Both the position numbers and the translations under genes were made by a program. 64,000 nucleotides of DNA, taken from positions 62,001-126,000 of the forward strand of contig NZ_JAVIFT010000008.1 of assembly GCF_031157355.1 (NCBI RefSeq). The letters are read 5' to 3'. Position 1 is the stretch's first letter, and each line of letters begins with the position of its first letter. This DNA comes from Hyphomicrobium sp. LHD-15 (GTDB taxonomy: Bacteria; Pseudomonadota; Alphaproteobacteria; Rhizobiales; Hyphomicrobiaceae). Positions 33,920-44,843 of this stretch are shown here, in pieces. The notes below the pieces were generated by a model that ran no database searches, was not told where the DNA came from, and saw only the letters and a list, made by a program, of their open reading frames with translations.

Positions 33920-35404
33920 TCAGGCGGTTGGCTCCCCCGCCTCTCCTTTTCGGAGACGTTGGAGAATGATGTTTAAAATGGGCGCGGGACCGTTGCTATC
34001 CTGCAGTTTCGCGTCCATCCGTTCGGCAGGATTAAATGCAAGCTGTTCCAGGACTGTCGCAGCTACTTCAGAAGCGTACTCAGGTGCCTGTTTTTTGAAG
34101 CCTTCGACCGAGACGGCCATTGAATATTTGTAAGCGTAGTGCTCGCGAAGTTTAAACAAGGAGGCATGTCTACGAGCAGAGAACGATACGAACCAAGCAG
34201 CCGGAATTAGGAAGGCTATCCGTCCGATCAATTGTACAAGGTGTTGTAAATGGCTGGGCTCAGGCTGGAGGCCGAGTTGCTCGCCTGCTCCGATGGTGTC
34301 AGGAAAGAATAAGTTTAGAATTGGGGCTAGAATATATATGGCCAATGGAATTGCAGACAAAGCCAGCATGGCAATTGCGAAGTAGAATGCCCTCCGGGCG
34401 CCCCTCAGTTCGCTAGCGATTTCGTTTTTCAATAGAAAAAAGTGTTGAGCTAGTCCTGCAACGGTGGCGGACGAAAGCATTGCCTCAGATCTGGCAATAG
34501 TTTCATCAACTGTCAGGATGGTTCCCTCCAGTCGCTGAATCAGTTCCTTGACGGACGCTTTTCCTTTCCTGATTTCATCCTTTTGACCATTGAGTGTGGT
34601 CTGAAATTCTTTGAAGGTCGTTTCATACTCGCCAACGATTCCCTCCAGAGAAGAGGCGCTGTCATGTGTAGCTCGGATTGAAGTTACTTTTTCCGTGCTT
34701 TCCGATGTGTACTCGGTGATTGTTTTTCTATCGTTTGCGGCTTGATCTTTTAGGCGTGCGATCTCGTCCTGTTCGGACTTCATGGTGGTTAATATGGCGG
34801 CCGCTCGCTCTTCTGATTCTGCCAGGGATTGCCTTATTTTTCTCGCCTCGTCGGTGTCGAGAGAAATTGTTTGAACCAATTCGGAAAGTGATTTTGTTGC
34901 TGACTGGAATGATTTTGCGCCGCGAATCCCAAGTGTGCTGGCTAATTGATGGTATGATTGCAGCAGTGCCTCTAGTCGCTTGTTCAACGTTGAAAACGGT
35001 CCGTTGAGGTCCGCTGCTTGACCGCCGTTAGTGACTGCCTGGAAATCATCGTAATTGATTGTTTTTAAGCCGCCGTGTTGCAGAATGGTGGTTTCAATGT
35101 GACTCTCGACACCTTCCAGCGCAGATATGGCGCTCTGTAGATTGGATTTGTTGGATTCTAAAAAGCTTTTTGGGACGAGATCAATTACCTCTCCGGCCTC
35201 AAGACCTTCTATAAGGCCTGATACAACAATTGCGCGGGTTAGTAGGTCGGAAACGGAGTCGTTGAGTTGAGGTGGCTTCGCTTTTAGGTCAAATGAATTA
35301 TCGTCTTCATCTGCTATGCTGGATAAGAATTTTTGGGTTTTTGCGGTCGCGACGCCGAGCGCGCCAGCCAGGGTGTGTATTTCGGATAGGTCTTCGGTTC
35401 TCAT
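33920..35404 (-). CDS. Accessory coiled-coil protein with two transmembrane helices
   Basis: 494 residues. The first 320 are predicted largely helical with heptad-like coiled coils (about 185-320, many Glu/Lys/Asp/Gln). Two hydrophobic helices follow (about 336-365 and about 388-410), then a conserved-looking C-terminus ('FSARRHASLFKLREHYAYKY', then 'VEGFKKQAPEYASEV'). The base composition is clearly lower in G+C than the flanks. Proteins of this layout occur as solitary accessory genes in many bacteria; links to phage defence have been suggested for some architectures, but I cannot assign one here. Confidence 0.6.
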   Translation of the reverse strand: MRTEDLSEIHTLAGALGVATAKTQKFLSSIADEDDNSFDLKAKPPQLNDSVSDLLTRAIVVSGLIEGLEAGEVIDLVPKSFLESNKSNLQSAISALEGVESHIETTILQHGGLKTINYDDFQAVTNGGQAADLNGPFSTLNKRLEALLQSYHQLASTLGIRGAKSFQSATKSLSELVQTISLDTDEARKIRQSLAESEERAAAILTTMKSEQDEIARLKDQAANDRKTITEYTSESTEKVTSIRATHDSASSLEGIVGEYETTFKEFQTTLNGQKDEIRKGKASVKELIQRLEGTILTVDETIARSEAMLSSATVAGLAQHFFLLKNEIASELRGARRAFYFAIAMLALSAIPLAIYILAPILNLFFPDTIGAGEQLGLQPEPSHLQHLVQLIGRIAFLIPAAWFVSFSARRHASLFKLREHYAYKYSMAVSVEGFKKQAPEYASEVAATVLEQLAFNPAERMDAKLQDSNGPAPILNIILQRLRKGEAGEPTA

Positions 35405-35551
35405 TGTGTCGCCAATGTCAAATGATGAGAAAACGCGCGGAAGTAGTGCGCACGAAGAATTTTCGACTCAATGCAGTTTAAGGTTGAATGGTGAGGCGTA
35501 CTGAAGCGGGAAGGATCTATCCACAGATTAAGCCGATAGTAGTTGGTGCTT

Positions 35552-35725
35552 TTAAACCAACCGGCTCCACTCAACGGCTGCCGCGATGAAGCTGCGGAGC
35601 AGGGGATTCGGCTCGAACGGGCGGCTCTTCAATTCCGGGTGGACCTGGACGCCGATGAACCACGGGTGATCCGGGTTCTCCCCCGTCTCGCGCAGCGGGC
35701 CATCCGGCGAGGCGGCTTTGGCGCT
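35552..35725 (-). pseudogene. Duplicated 3' end of pyrG
   Basis: A truncated copy of the last 57 or so codons of CTP synthase. It keeps '[20 protein letters not shown]' in frame and the same terminal 'SRLV' as the intact gene at 36416-38056. Several substitutions (VQF to VQV, HPLF to NPLL, EQ to EW) show it has been diverging for some time. The copies are 864 bp apart, with the same orientation, and similarity fades beyond about 35725. There is no start codon or upstream domain, so it is not functional. Confidence 0.85.
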
Positions 35726-35751
35726 CGCACCCACGTTGCGAGCTTTGCTCC

Positions 35752-35967
35752 TCACTCGCATGTCTCGCAACGTCGCGCGGGATTGCCGCCGAACGGTAAG
35801 GCCGGAGCGCGCGTGTTCGATTGGGCAATGATCGTCTGAGCGCCCAGAACCGCGCGCGTGAGCTTGACGACGTCCACGCAATAAAAGCCTTGCCGCTCCA
35901 GCTCATCGAACAGGGCGGCGTGGGTGCGAGCGAACTCCGGCACGATCTCCGGCACAAATTCCGACAT
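35752..35967 (-). CDS. Small hypothetical protein between pyrG repeats
   Basis: 71 residues beginning '[20 protein letters not shown]' and ending with 'RCETCE'. A perfect GGAGGT stands five bases before ATG 35967, an unusually good translation signal for an unrecognised gene. The N-terminal 40 residues look like a helical soluble domain; the C-terminus is less ordered. It lies 26 bp upstream of the pyrG fragment and may be a truncated gene whose 3' end was replaced at the duplication junction. Confidence 0.5.
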   Translation of the reverse strand: MSEFVPEIVPEFARTHAALFDELERQGFYCVDVVKLTRAVLGAQTIIAQSNTRAPALPFGGNPARRCETCE

Positions 35968-36121
35968 GGGGGACCTCCGTTGTGGATTGCGGAACTTTTG
36001 TGTTCCTGTTTTGTTCTTATTCCGCTACATAAGTCAAGCCGCTCGCCAACGGTCTCGACTGCCGTTACCCCGCCCCTCAAGTCCTGACCTCGTTGGCGAG
36101 CGGCAAAGATCGTCGCGAGGT

Positions 36122-36409
36122 GTGGACGTGCGTGAGGAAACTCTGAGCAATTATCCTGCAGCGGTCATCGAGGTCGCGTGCCGCTACTGCAAGCGCCGCG
36201 GGCGCTACCGCCGCGACCGGCTGATCAAGCAGCATGGCGGCGGGCTGCCGCTCGATCGCTTCGTCCGCATGATCTCGGCCGATTGCGGGTTCGCGGAGGT
36301 GCGCAGCGGTCGCAAGGCCTGTCTCGGGCCGTATGTCGTGCCGCCCGAGACGCGGCCGCTCCAAGTTTCCAAGGAGTGCATGCTGATTAAGGAAAAGAAG
36401 CTGTTCTGA
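36122..36409 (+). CDS. Small basic protein, possible zinc-binding
   Basis: 95 residues. 'VACRYCKRRGRYRRDRLIKQ' carries a CxxC followed by a very basic stretch; a further Cys occurs in 'ADCGFAE' and another in 'KACLGP'. This layout occurs in small accessory proteins of Rhizobiales and their phages, function unknown. Start: GTG 36122, with CGAGG upstream; GTG 36128 is an alternative. The gene converges with pyrG, only six bases from its stop. Confidence 0.5.
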   Translation: MDVREETLSNYPAAVIEVACRYCKRRGRYRRDRLIKQHGGGLPLDRFVRMISADCGFAEVRSGRKACLGPYVVPPETRPLQVSKECMLIKEKKLF

Positions 36410-36415
36410 GAGCGC

Positions 36416-38095
<1,680 letters not shown>

Positions 38096-38252
38096 TCATC
38101 CACGATTGTCGCGGAGATCGGTGCTGGAGGGCGAGCCCACTTACCGCACCGGATGGAGAAAGTCTCGTTTCATGAGCGCGCACGCCCAGGCGGAGGGGCC
38201 GGCTCGGGGATTTCCCACAGCGGAGACGCTTAACGGGTTTGGCAGCGTCGAC

Positions 38253-38792
38253 TTAACCGCATTGGGCGGTCGCGGGATCGACAGGGAGGCTGCCGGCCTG
38301 GGGCTGGTCGAGCTGGCTGCGGTATTGGTCGAAGGCGGCTTTCGATTCGACGTAGCTCGGGTCGGGCGTGTCTTTCGTGTAGACCACGTTGGCGTTGAGG
38401 ACGGCAAAGCCGGTTTGCTTTTTCTCGGCACCCGAGCCGCCCCGCTGCCCGCCGGCGATGTACTTCTGGCACGTGGTCGCGTGCTCGAAGCCTTCGATCT
38501 TGAAATACCTCAGGTGGTTGTCCTTGCCGATTTCGGCAGCACGCGTCGTCGCGACCATTTCCATGCGCTCGCGCGGCGTGTTCAACGGACCTTTGACCTG
38601 GATACGGTAGCGGTCCGGCCCGAGCTGGGTTTCCGAATAGCCCGCGTTCATGATGGCGTTGGAATGCTGATAGGGCAGCGCGCCGGTGCTGCCGAGGCTA
38701 CCGACGTTGCCGATGCCCGTGGAGCAGCCGGCAGCCAGTAGAGCGCCGATCGCTGCAAGCGCGCCCGCGGCCGTGTCGCGCAACCGTGTCAT
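38253..38792 (-). CDS. CC0125/CC1285-like lipoprotein
   Basis: 179 residues. Lipoprotein signal with lipobox 'LLAAGC' (Cys at about 23). The mature part contains 'GYSETQLGPDRYRIQVKG', 'RERMEMVATTRAAEIG' and 'YFKIEGFE', which match the CC0125/CC1285 family of small alphaproteobacterial lipoproteins of unknown function. ATG 38792 has GGAGAG upstream. It lies between pyrG and secG on the same strand, with about 200 bp before pyrG. Confidence 0.75.
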   Translation of the reverse strand: MTRLRDTAAGALAAIGALLAAGCSTGIGNVGSLGSTGALPYQHSNAIMNAGYSETQLGPDRYRIQVKGPLNTPRERMEMVATTRAAEIGKDNHLRYFKIEGFEHATTCQKYIAGGQRGGSGAEKKQTGFAVLNANVVYTKDTPDPSYVESKAAFDQYRSQLDQPQAGSLPVDPATAQCG

Positions 38793-38895
38793 GGCTTTCT
38801 CTCCGCTCCTGAACGCAGGGACGCTAGCAAGTGCAAGCGTCCCTGGCCAGTTGCGGCCGGGCCACATCCTCAGCTCTCTGAAGCCCTCGAAAGCG

Positions 38896-39267
38896 TTATT
38901 GCAGCTTGTCGAGAATGCCGCCGCGCGGAGCGTTGTCAGCCGGTGCGGCGGGAGCCGCCGGAGTTCCTTCCGCAGCAGGTGCCGAGGCCGGGGCCGTCGT
39001 CGACGCAGCCGGTGCGCGATCGAATGCGGAGCCGGTCGGCGCCGAGCGCTGGGAGACCAGCGTCAGCAGGATGCTGGTGAGGAAGAAGCCAGCGGCAAGG
39101 ATTGCCGTGGTCCGCGTCAGCAGGTTGGCAGTTCCGCGGCCGGTCAGAAAACCGCCACCGCCGCCGCCGCCAATGCCGAGCGCGCCGCCCTCCGAACGCT
39201 GCCAGAGAACGACCGCGACGAGCGCGGATGCAACCATAAGGTGAATGACGAGTAGAACCGTGGTCAT
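38896..39267 (-). CDS. secG: Preprotein translocase subunit SecG
   Basis: 123 residues. Two transmembrane helices (about 3-22 and 52-72) flank 'RSEGGALGIGGGGGGGF', the Gly-rich cytoplasmic loop typical of SecG. The C-terminal 45 residues are an Ala/Pro tail, common in alphaproteobacterial SecG. It is an accessory subunit of the SecYEG channel that aids protein export across the inner membrane. Neighbours tpiA and pyrG are a usual alphaproteobacterial context. Confidence 0.92.
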   Translation of the reverse strand: MTTVLLVIHLMVASALVAVVLWQRSEGGALGIGGGGGGGFLTGRGTANLLTRTTAILAAGFFLTSILLTLVSQRSAPTGSAFDRAPAASTTAPASAPAAEGTPAAPAAPADNAPRGGILDKLQ

Positions 39268-39397
39268 GATCGGATAGGCTCCATGCCCTTCCCGGAGGGC
39301 GAAACACAGGGATTTTGCTGGGCTTCTACACCACCGTGCGTCCGAGAGCTAGATGGGGCGTGGTTTTGAGGGTGGTGAGCGCCGCGCATAGCTTTTT

Positions 39398-39868
39398 TCA
39401 GGGGGCTTTTGGGGCGTCGGCGCCCGCATTCTTGTTCTTGCGGACCGGAGGGGGGATCGAGCTGATCTTGCCGGCCCCTGCCTTGTTCGATCCGGTGCCG
39501 GCTGCGGTGGCATCGGCATTCAGGACCTGAGGGGGCTTCGGCTGCTCCTTGAGGGCGGGGCGCGCGGTCAGCACCTCGCCGCAACGGAAGCTCAGTTGCT
39601 CCTCGACCGTGATCAGACGTTCGATGGCGCCGAGCCGGTCCGGCTGCAGGTTCGATTTAGCCCATTGCGGGCCCTTTTCCTTGTCGGATTTGGCACCAGC
39701 GGCGACGAGGCTCTGGTACTCCGACTTCAATGTGGTGCAGGCCTGGGGATCGAGCGGCGCGGCTGCTGCGGGCGAGGCGGCCAGTAAAACGGCTGCCAGG
39801 ACCGGGAGGCGGTCGACCCGCTTGCCTCTCACTGGGTTCGTCGTTGTTGCCAAACGATAGGCCTTCAT
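39398..39868 (-). CDS. Secreted protein of unknown function
   Basis: 156 residues from ATG 39868. A signal peptide ends near 'ASPAAAAP' (about 37). The mature part, 'LDPQACTTLKSEYQSLVAAG', 'RLGAIERLITVEEQLSFRCGE', is helical with two cysteines that probably pair, followed by a Pro/Lys tail. It lies between tpiA and secG on the same strand. Family not recognised. Confidence 0.6.
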   Translation of the reverse strand: MKAYRLATTTNPVRGKRVDRLPVLAAVLLAASPAAAAPLDPQACTTLKSEYQSLVAAGAKSDKEKGPQWAKSNLQPDRLGAIERLITVEEQLSFRCGEVLTARPALKEQPKPPQVLNADATAAGTGSNKAGAGKISSIPPPVRKNKNAGADAPKAP

Positions 39869-39917
39869 GGCGGGCGATCCGGGCTGATGCAACACAGGAT
39901 GCGGTTTCGTTCGATCT

Positions 39918-39937
39918 CCTAGAGCCGCGGCTCTAGG
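39918..39937. promoter_or_regulatory. 20-bp perfect palindrome
   Basis: CCTAGAGCCGCGGCTCTAGG is its own reverse complement. It stands 50 bp upstream of the secreted-protein gene that starts at 39868 and downstream of tpiA (ending at 40096). On the plus strand TCTTTGTTT follows, but plus-strand transcription here is not expected. An operator for a dimeric regulator is the simplest reading; a weak terminator hairpin is the alternative. Confidence 0.4.
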
Positions 39938-40095
39938 TCTTTGTTTGATCGTGCTTCTTATCGGACTGGGTTACTCGCATGGCTCTGCCATGACCAGTCC
40001 CCATCCCGGATCATGTCCGGGACAGGCTTTTTCCGGAAGCACGCTAGCCGCGTTTGGCGGATTTGGGAATTCGAATAAGGCGCCAGCCGTGAGCC

Positions 40096-40863
40096 TCAGC
40101 CGTAAGCCCGGATGATAGCGAGAAAGTCGACCGCCTTGAGGCTTGCGCCGCCGACGAGCGCACCGTTGACGTTGGGCAGAGACAGAAGCTCGCGGGCGTT
40201 GGTGGGCTTGACGGAGCCGCCGTAGAGAATGCGGATGCCTTTGCCCGCGGGGCCGAAACGGCTCTCCAAATTCTTGCGGATCGCGGCGTGGATCTCGGCG
40301 ACGTCCTTCGCCTCGGGCGTGAGCCCGGTGCCGATGGCCCAGATCGGCTCATAGGCAACGACGGTGTTGTGCGCGGTTGCCGTATCGGGCAGCGAGGCGG
40401 CGAGCTGGCGGTTGACGACATTGAGCGTGAGATCGGCCAGGCGCTCGCCCTTGGTTTCGCCGATGCAGACGATCGCGGTGAGCCCGGCGCGATGGGCGGC
40501 TGCGGCCTTGGCTTTGACGATGCGGTCGAGTTCGCCGTGGTCGGCGCGACGCTCGGAATGTCCAACGATCACGGCCGTGGCGCCGGCATCCTTCAGCATT
40601 TCCGCGGAGATATCGCCGGTGTGTGCGCCGGAGGCGGCCGCGTGACAATCCTGGCCGCCGACCGCCAACGCCGACCCCTTGCTTGCCGCTGCGAGCTGGG
40701 CGACCAACGTCGCGGGCGGGCAGATCATGACGTCGGGGGCGCTTTTCCCAAGGGCGGGAAGGGCGTCGCGGACCTCGGCTGATTCGCCGAGGGCGGCGCT
40801 CAAGCCGTTCATTTTCCAGTTTCCGGCAACCAAAGGGCGGATTTCGCTCAAGGTTTCGGTCAT
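40096..40863 (-). CDS. tpiA: Triosephosphate isomerase
   Basis: 255 residues, full length. It interconverts glyceraldehyde 3-phosphate and dihydroxyacetone phosphate in glycolysis. Active-site residues are visible: Lys in 'GNWKMNG', His in 'VIVGHSERR', Glu in '[13 protein letters not shown]', and the phosphate-binding 'ILYGGSVKP'. It is divergent from ppiD; 278 bp separate the two starts and should contain both promoters. The secreted-protein gene, secG, the lipoprotein gene and pyrG follow on the same strand. Confidence 0.97.
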   Translation of the reverse strand: MTETLSEIRPLVAGNWKMNGLSAALGESAEVRDALPALGKSAPDVMICPPATLVAQLAAASKGSALAVGGQDCHAAASGAHTGDISAEMLKDAGATAVIVGHSERRADHGELDRIVKAKAAAAHRAGLTAIVCIGETKGERLADLTLNVVNRQLAASLPDTATAHNTVVAYEPIWAIGTGLTPEAKDVAEIHAAIRKNLESRFGPAGKGIRILYGGSVKPTNARELLSLPNVNGALVGGASLKAVDFLAIIRAYG

Positions 40864-41141
40864 TGGCGTGGCAACTCCCCGTCAAAAAATCGTTATGTCC
40901 GTTGCGCGCTACCGGCCGCGGCCGGAGATAGCTCCCCCTGCTTAAGAGGCTGACGGCGCTATCGGAACCTTGTTTACCCTCGCGGCCTCACCTCGGCCTT
41001 GCATTCACGAGCCGGGTGGGCTTCATATCAGCCCCGTGCGTCCCGTCATGGACGGGATAAACGTTTTCTGCAAGCGGTGGCGGCGGAGCCTGAACGACCC
41101 GAGTGCTCGCCGGCACGCATTTAACAGGAAGATCACTTTCT

Positions 41142-43046
41142 ATGCTCGACGCCCTCCGACGCGGCGCCCAAGGCTGGCTGGCCAAGCTCCTCTTCGCCAT
41201 TCTCATCGTGAGCTTCGGCGTGTTCTGGAACGTGGCCGACGTATTCCGCGGCTTCGGGCGCGGATCGATCGCCAAAGTCGGCGACACGGATGTGACGGTC
41301 ACCGATTTTCAGCGCGCCTTCCAAAACAAGATGCGTTCTCTGACGCTGCAGGATGGCGGCCGTCTCACGACCGAGCAGGCGCTGATGCTGCGGCTCGACC
41401 GGCAGGCGCTCAATGAGCTGATCGCGCAGGCGGCCGTGAAGAGCCACGCCGAGAAGCTCGGGCTTTCGCTTTCCGACGAGACGCTGGCGGAAGGCGTGCG
41501 CAACGATCCCAATTTCCATGGCGCGGACGGCAAGTTCTCGAAGCTGGGCTTCGATGGGCTGTTGCGTCAGCTCGGCCTCAGCGAGCAGGGCTTCCTGGCG
41601 ATCCGGCGCGACGACGAGGTGCGCGGGCAGATCTCGGATGCGCTGTCGTCGGCGGTGGTGGTGCCGAAGCCGGTCGTCGAGGATCTTCACAAATGGCGCG
41701 AGGAGACGCGTACGATCGAGCAGGTGCAGATCGATCCGATGAAGGCGGTGGTGCCGGATCCGGACGAGGCGAAGCTCCAGGAGACGTATGAGGCCCAGAA
41801 GGCCGACTTCATGACCCCCGAGTATCGCAAGGTTGCGCTTCTCGTGCTTTCGGTCGATGCGCTCAAATCGGACATCAAGCTCACCGACGACGAGCTCAAG
41901 TCCTATTACACCGATCACAAGGCGACCTACGACACGGCCGAGCAGCGGCGCATCCAGCAGATCGCCTTCAAGGACAAGGCGGCCGCGGAAGCTGCCCGCA
42001 AGGAACTCGTCGAGGGCAAGAAGAACTTCTTCGACGTGGCGAAAGCGGCCGGCGCGACGGAAGCGGACGTGAGCCTTGGCATGATCTCCAAGAGCCAGCT
42101 GATCGACCCGAAGATCGCGGATGCGGCCTTCAGCCTCGAGCGCGACAAGATCTCGGACGTGATCGAAGGACGCTTCGCAACCGTGCTCGTGCGTGCGGTC
42201 GAGATCGCGCCCGGCAAGGAAAGCACGTTCGAAGAGGTCAAGGAGAAGGTTCGCGACAAGCTCGCGGGCGAGCGCGCCGAAGCGCTGATCCAGGAGAGGT
42301 TCGACCTCGTGGAAGAGGGCCGTAATGCCGGCAAGACGCTGAAGGAGATCGGCGAAGAGCAGAAGCTCCGCTTCTTCGATGTCGAAGCCGTCGACCGGGA
42401 CAACAAAACGCCCGACGGCAAGACCGCGATCGACATCCCCGACGCGGCGATCACGCTCAAGGAAGTGTTCGCAACGCCGGTCGGCACGCAGCCCGAGGCT
42501 GTCGAGCTTCCGGGCCCGGCCTTCGCCTGGTTCGACGTGCTTTCGGTGACGGAGCCGAAGCAAAAGCCGTTCGAGGAGGTAAAGGACCAGGTCAAGACGG
42601 TCTACATCGACAAGGAGAAGTCGCGGCTCCTGAACGAGCTTGCGCAGAAGTTCGTCGATCGGCTCAAGACCGGTGAAGCGTTCGAGAAGATCGCGGCGGA
42701 TGCCGGCGGCAAGGCCGAGGTTTCCGAGGGGATCAAGCGCAACCACTCGCCGCCGGGATTGACCACAGAGGCCGTCAAGCAGGCGTTCTCGCTTCCGAAG
42801 GAAGGCGCAGGCTACGCCGAGACCAGCGATCGCGGCAGCCGCATCGTGTTCCAGGTCAAGGACATCACCGCTGCGAGCGCTGCTACGAAGGAAGAGGCCG
42901 ACAAGCTCTCGAAGGAGCTGGCGGAGCAGATCGCCAACGACGATCTGATGGCCTACGTCAATGCGCTCAAGGCGGACCTCAACGTCCAGATCAATGAAGC
43001 GGAGCTGGCGCGCGCAACCGGCGCGGCTGCGGGAACGGACCAGTAA
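41142..43046 (+). CDS. ppiD: Peptidyl-prolyl cis-trans isomerase, PpiD/SurA-like
   Basis: 634 residues. One N-terminal transmembrane helix (about 14-32, 'KLLFAILIVSFGVFW') anchors a long periplasmic part with a SurA_N-like chaperone region (about 50-220), a parvulin domain in the middle (about 250-380) and a further helical region. PpiD helps fold proteins emerging from the Sec channel. ATG 41142 is chosen; an earlier frame start at 41103 lacks support. AGGAAG lies upstream. It is followed by trpE after 17 bp, a common alphaproteobacterial pairing. Confidence 0.92.
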   Translation: MLDALRRGAQGWLAKLLFAILIVSFGVFWNVADVFRGFGRGSIAKVGDTDVTVTDFQRAFQNKMRSLTLQDGGRLTTEQALMLRLDRQALNELIAQAAVKSHAEKLGLSLSDETLAEGVRNDPNFHGADGKFSKLGFDGLLRQLGLSEQGFLAIRRDDEVRGQISDALSSAVVVPKPVVEDLHKWREETRTIEQVQIDPMKAVVPDPDEAKLQETYEAQKADFMTPEYRKVALLVLSVDALKSDIKLTDDELKSYYTDHKATYDTAEQRRIQQIAFKDKAAAEAARKELVEGKKNFFDVAKAAGATEADVSLGMISKSQLIDPKIADAAFSLERDKISDVIEGRFATVLVRAVEIAPGKESTFEEVKEKVRDKLAGERAEALIQERFDLVEEGRNAGKTLKEIGEEQKLRFFDVEAVDRDNKTPDGKTAIDIPDAAITLKEVFATPVGTQPEAVELPGPAFAWFDVLSVTEPKQKPFEEVKDQVKTVYIDKEKSRLLNELAQKFVDRLKTGEAFEKIAADAGGKAEVSEGIKRNHSPPGLTTEAVKQAFSLPKEGAGYAETSDRGSRIVFQVKDITAASAATKEEADKLSKELAEQIANDDLMAYVNALKADLNVQINEAELARATGAAAGTDQ

Positions 43047-43063
43047 ACGGGAGGGCCGTTCTC

Positions 43064-44614
43064 TTGAGCACGCTCTCGCAGAGAACAGCGGAAATCGAGA
43101 CGTTGCCGTCGCTCGACGCTTTCACGCGGCGCTATCGGGCCGGCGAGCCGCAGGTCGTGTGGACGCGCCTCGTCGCGGATCTCGAGACGCCGGTCTCGGT
43201 CTATCTCAAGCTCGCGACGGGGAAGCCGTTCTCGTTTCTGCTCGAGTCGATCGAGGGCGGGGTTTCGCGCGGGCGCTATTCGGTGATCGGGCTCAACCCG
43301 GACGTGGTGTGGCGGGCAGCCGGCGAAACGGCGGAAGTAAACCGCGATCCTGTCCGCAAGCCCGACGCGTTCAAGGCTGAAGCAGAGCCTGCGCTCTCGT
43401 CCTTGCGCGGGCTGCTTTCCTGCTCGCGGCTGGCGCTGCCGCCGGAATTGCCGCCGATGGCGGCGGGCGTGTTCGGCTACATGGGCTACGATACGGTGCG
43501 GCTGATCGAGAAGCTGCCCGATGCCAAAGACAACGAGCTTGGCGTGCCCGATGCCGTTCTGATGCGGCCGACGGTGATCGTGATCTTCGATTCAGTGAAG
43601 GACGAGATCAGCATCGTCACGCCGGTGCGCCCGGACGGGAAAACCGAGGCCGACAAAGCCTACAAGGCTGCGATCAAACGGCTCAAGACGACGGTCGAGG
43701 CGCTGGATCAGCCGTTGCCGCACAGCGCGGCCGTGGCGTCGAAGAAGCTCGCGCAGCCGGAGCCGCGCTCCAACACGACGGCGCGCGAATACAAGACCAT
43801 GGTCGAAAAGGCCAAGGAATACATTCGCGCAGGCGACATCTTCCAGGTGGTGCTGTCGCAGCGTTTCTCGGCGCCGTTCGCGCTGCCCCCGTTCGCGCTC
43901 TACCGAGCGCTTCGGCGCACCAACCCTTCGCCGTTCCTGTTTCATCTCGATCTGGGCTCGTTTGCCCTCGTCGGATCGAGCCCGGAAATTCTCGTCCGGC
44001 TCAGGGACGGTGAGGTCACGATCCGCCCGATCGCGGGTACGGCGCCACGCGGCGCGACGGAAGCTGAGGACAAGGCGCTGGCGGATGCGTTGTTGCGCGA
44101 TCCCAAGGAGCGCAGCGAGCATCTGATGCTGCTCGATCTCGGGCGCAACGACGTGGGCCGCGTCGCGGAGGTCGGTACGGTTTCGGTGACGGCCAAGTTC
44201 GTCATCGAGCGCTACAGCCATGTCATGCACATCGTCTCGAACGTGATCGGCAAGCTTTCGGGCAAGCACGATTCCATCGATGCGCTGATGGCCGGTTTTC
44301 CGGCTGGCACCGTCTCGGGCGCGCCCAAGGTGCGCGCGATGGAGATCATCGACGAGCTCGAGAAAGCCAAGCGCGGACCCTATGCGGGCTGCGTCGGTTA
44401 CTTCACCGCCGATGGCGAGATGGATACCTGCATCGTGCTGCGCACCGCTCTCGTGAAAGACGGCCAGCTCTACGTGCAGGCGGGCGCGGGCATCGTGTTC
44501 GACAGCGTTCCTGAAAAAGAGCAGCAGGAATGCATCAACAAGGCCAAGGCGATCGTGCGGGCGGCCGAGGAAGCGGTGCGCTTCGCGGCACGCGGGACCA
44601 AGAAGGCGCGCTAG
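43064..44614 (+). CDS. trpE: Anthranilate synthase component I
   Basis: 516 residues. It converts chorismate and ammonia (supplied by component II, TrpG) to anthranilate, the first step of tryptophan synthesis. The N-terminal region with 'FSFLLESIEGG' contains the Trp-sensing loop of the family, and the C-terminal chorismate-binding domain has 'PIAGTAPRGATEAEDK', 'LLDLGRNDVGRV' and 'GAPKVRAMEIIDELE'. Start: TTG 43064, with GGGAGGG upstream. It is not fused to TrpG, unlike in many rhizobia, and trpG, trpD and trpC are not downstream here. Confidence 0.95.
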   Translation: MSTLSQRTAEIETLPSLDAFTRRYRAGEPQVVWTRLVADLETPVSVYLKLATGKPFSFLLESIEGGVSRGRYSVIGLNPDVVWRAAGETAEVNRDPVRKPDAFKAEAEPALSSLRGLLSCSRLALPPELPPMAAGVFGYMGYDTVRLIEKLPDAKDNELGVPDAVLMRPTVIVIFDSVKDEISIVTPVRPDGKTEADKAYKAAIKRLKTTVEALDQPLPHSAAVASKKLAQPEPRSNTTAREYKTMVEKAKEYIRAGDIFQVVLSQRFSAPFALPPFALYRALRRTNPSPFLFHLDLGSFALVGSSPEILVRLRDGEVTIRPIAGTAPRGATEAEDKALADALLRDPKERSEHLMLLDLGRNDVGRVAEVGTVSVTAKFVIERYSHVMHIVSNVIGKLSGKHDSIDALMAGFPAGTVSGAPKVRAMEIIDELEKAKRGPYAGCVGYFTADGEMDTCIVLRTALVKDGQLYVQAGAGIVFDSVPEKEQQECINKAKAIVRAAEEAVRFAARGTKKAR

Positions 44615-44843
44615 CCAAGCCCTGATGAGACGATCATCGTAGGTAGGCCTCGGCCTGCGGCTGCGCTTGTCGGATCATGGAGCTAACTCTGTCCTGCCTG
44701 TTCGGGAATTTTTGGTAGGGATCCACGCGTCCCTGTCCGTCGGTTTATTCCCCGTATTCGTGCGCAAGCGCACTTTCCATCGCGTGATTCCTTCGGCTAA
44801 AACGCTTCTGCCGTGAACGCGGATAGGACGTCGGGGGACGGGG

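Noticed and set aside
41133-42746. 537-codon minus-strand frame
   Set aside because: Antisense to ppiD; no domain or start signal, and ppiD has full domain support.
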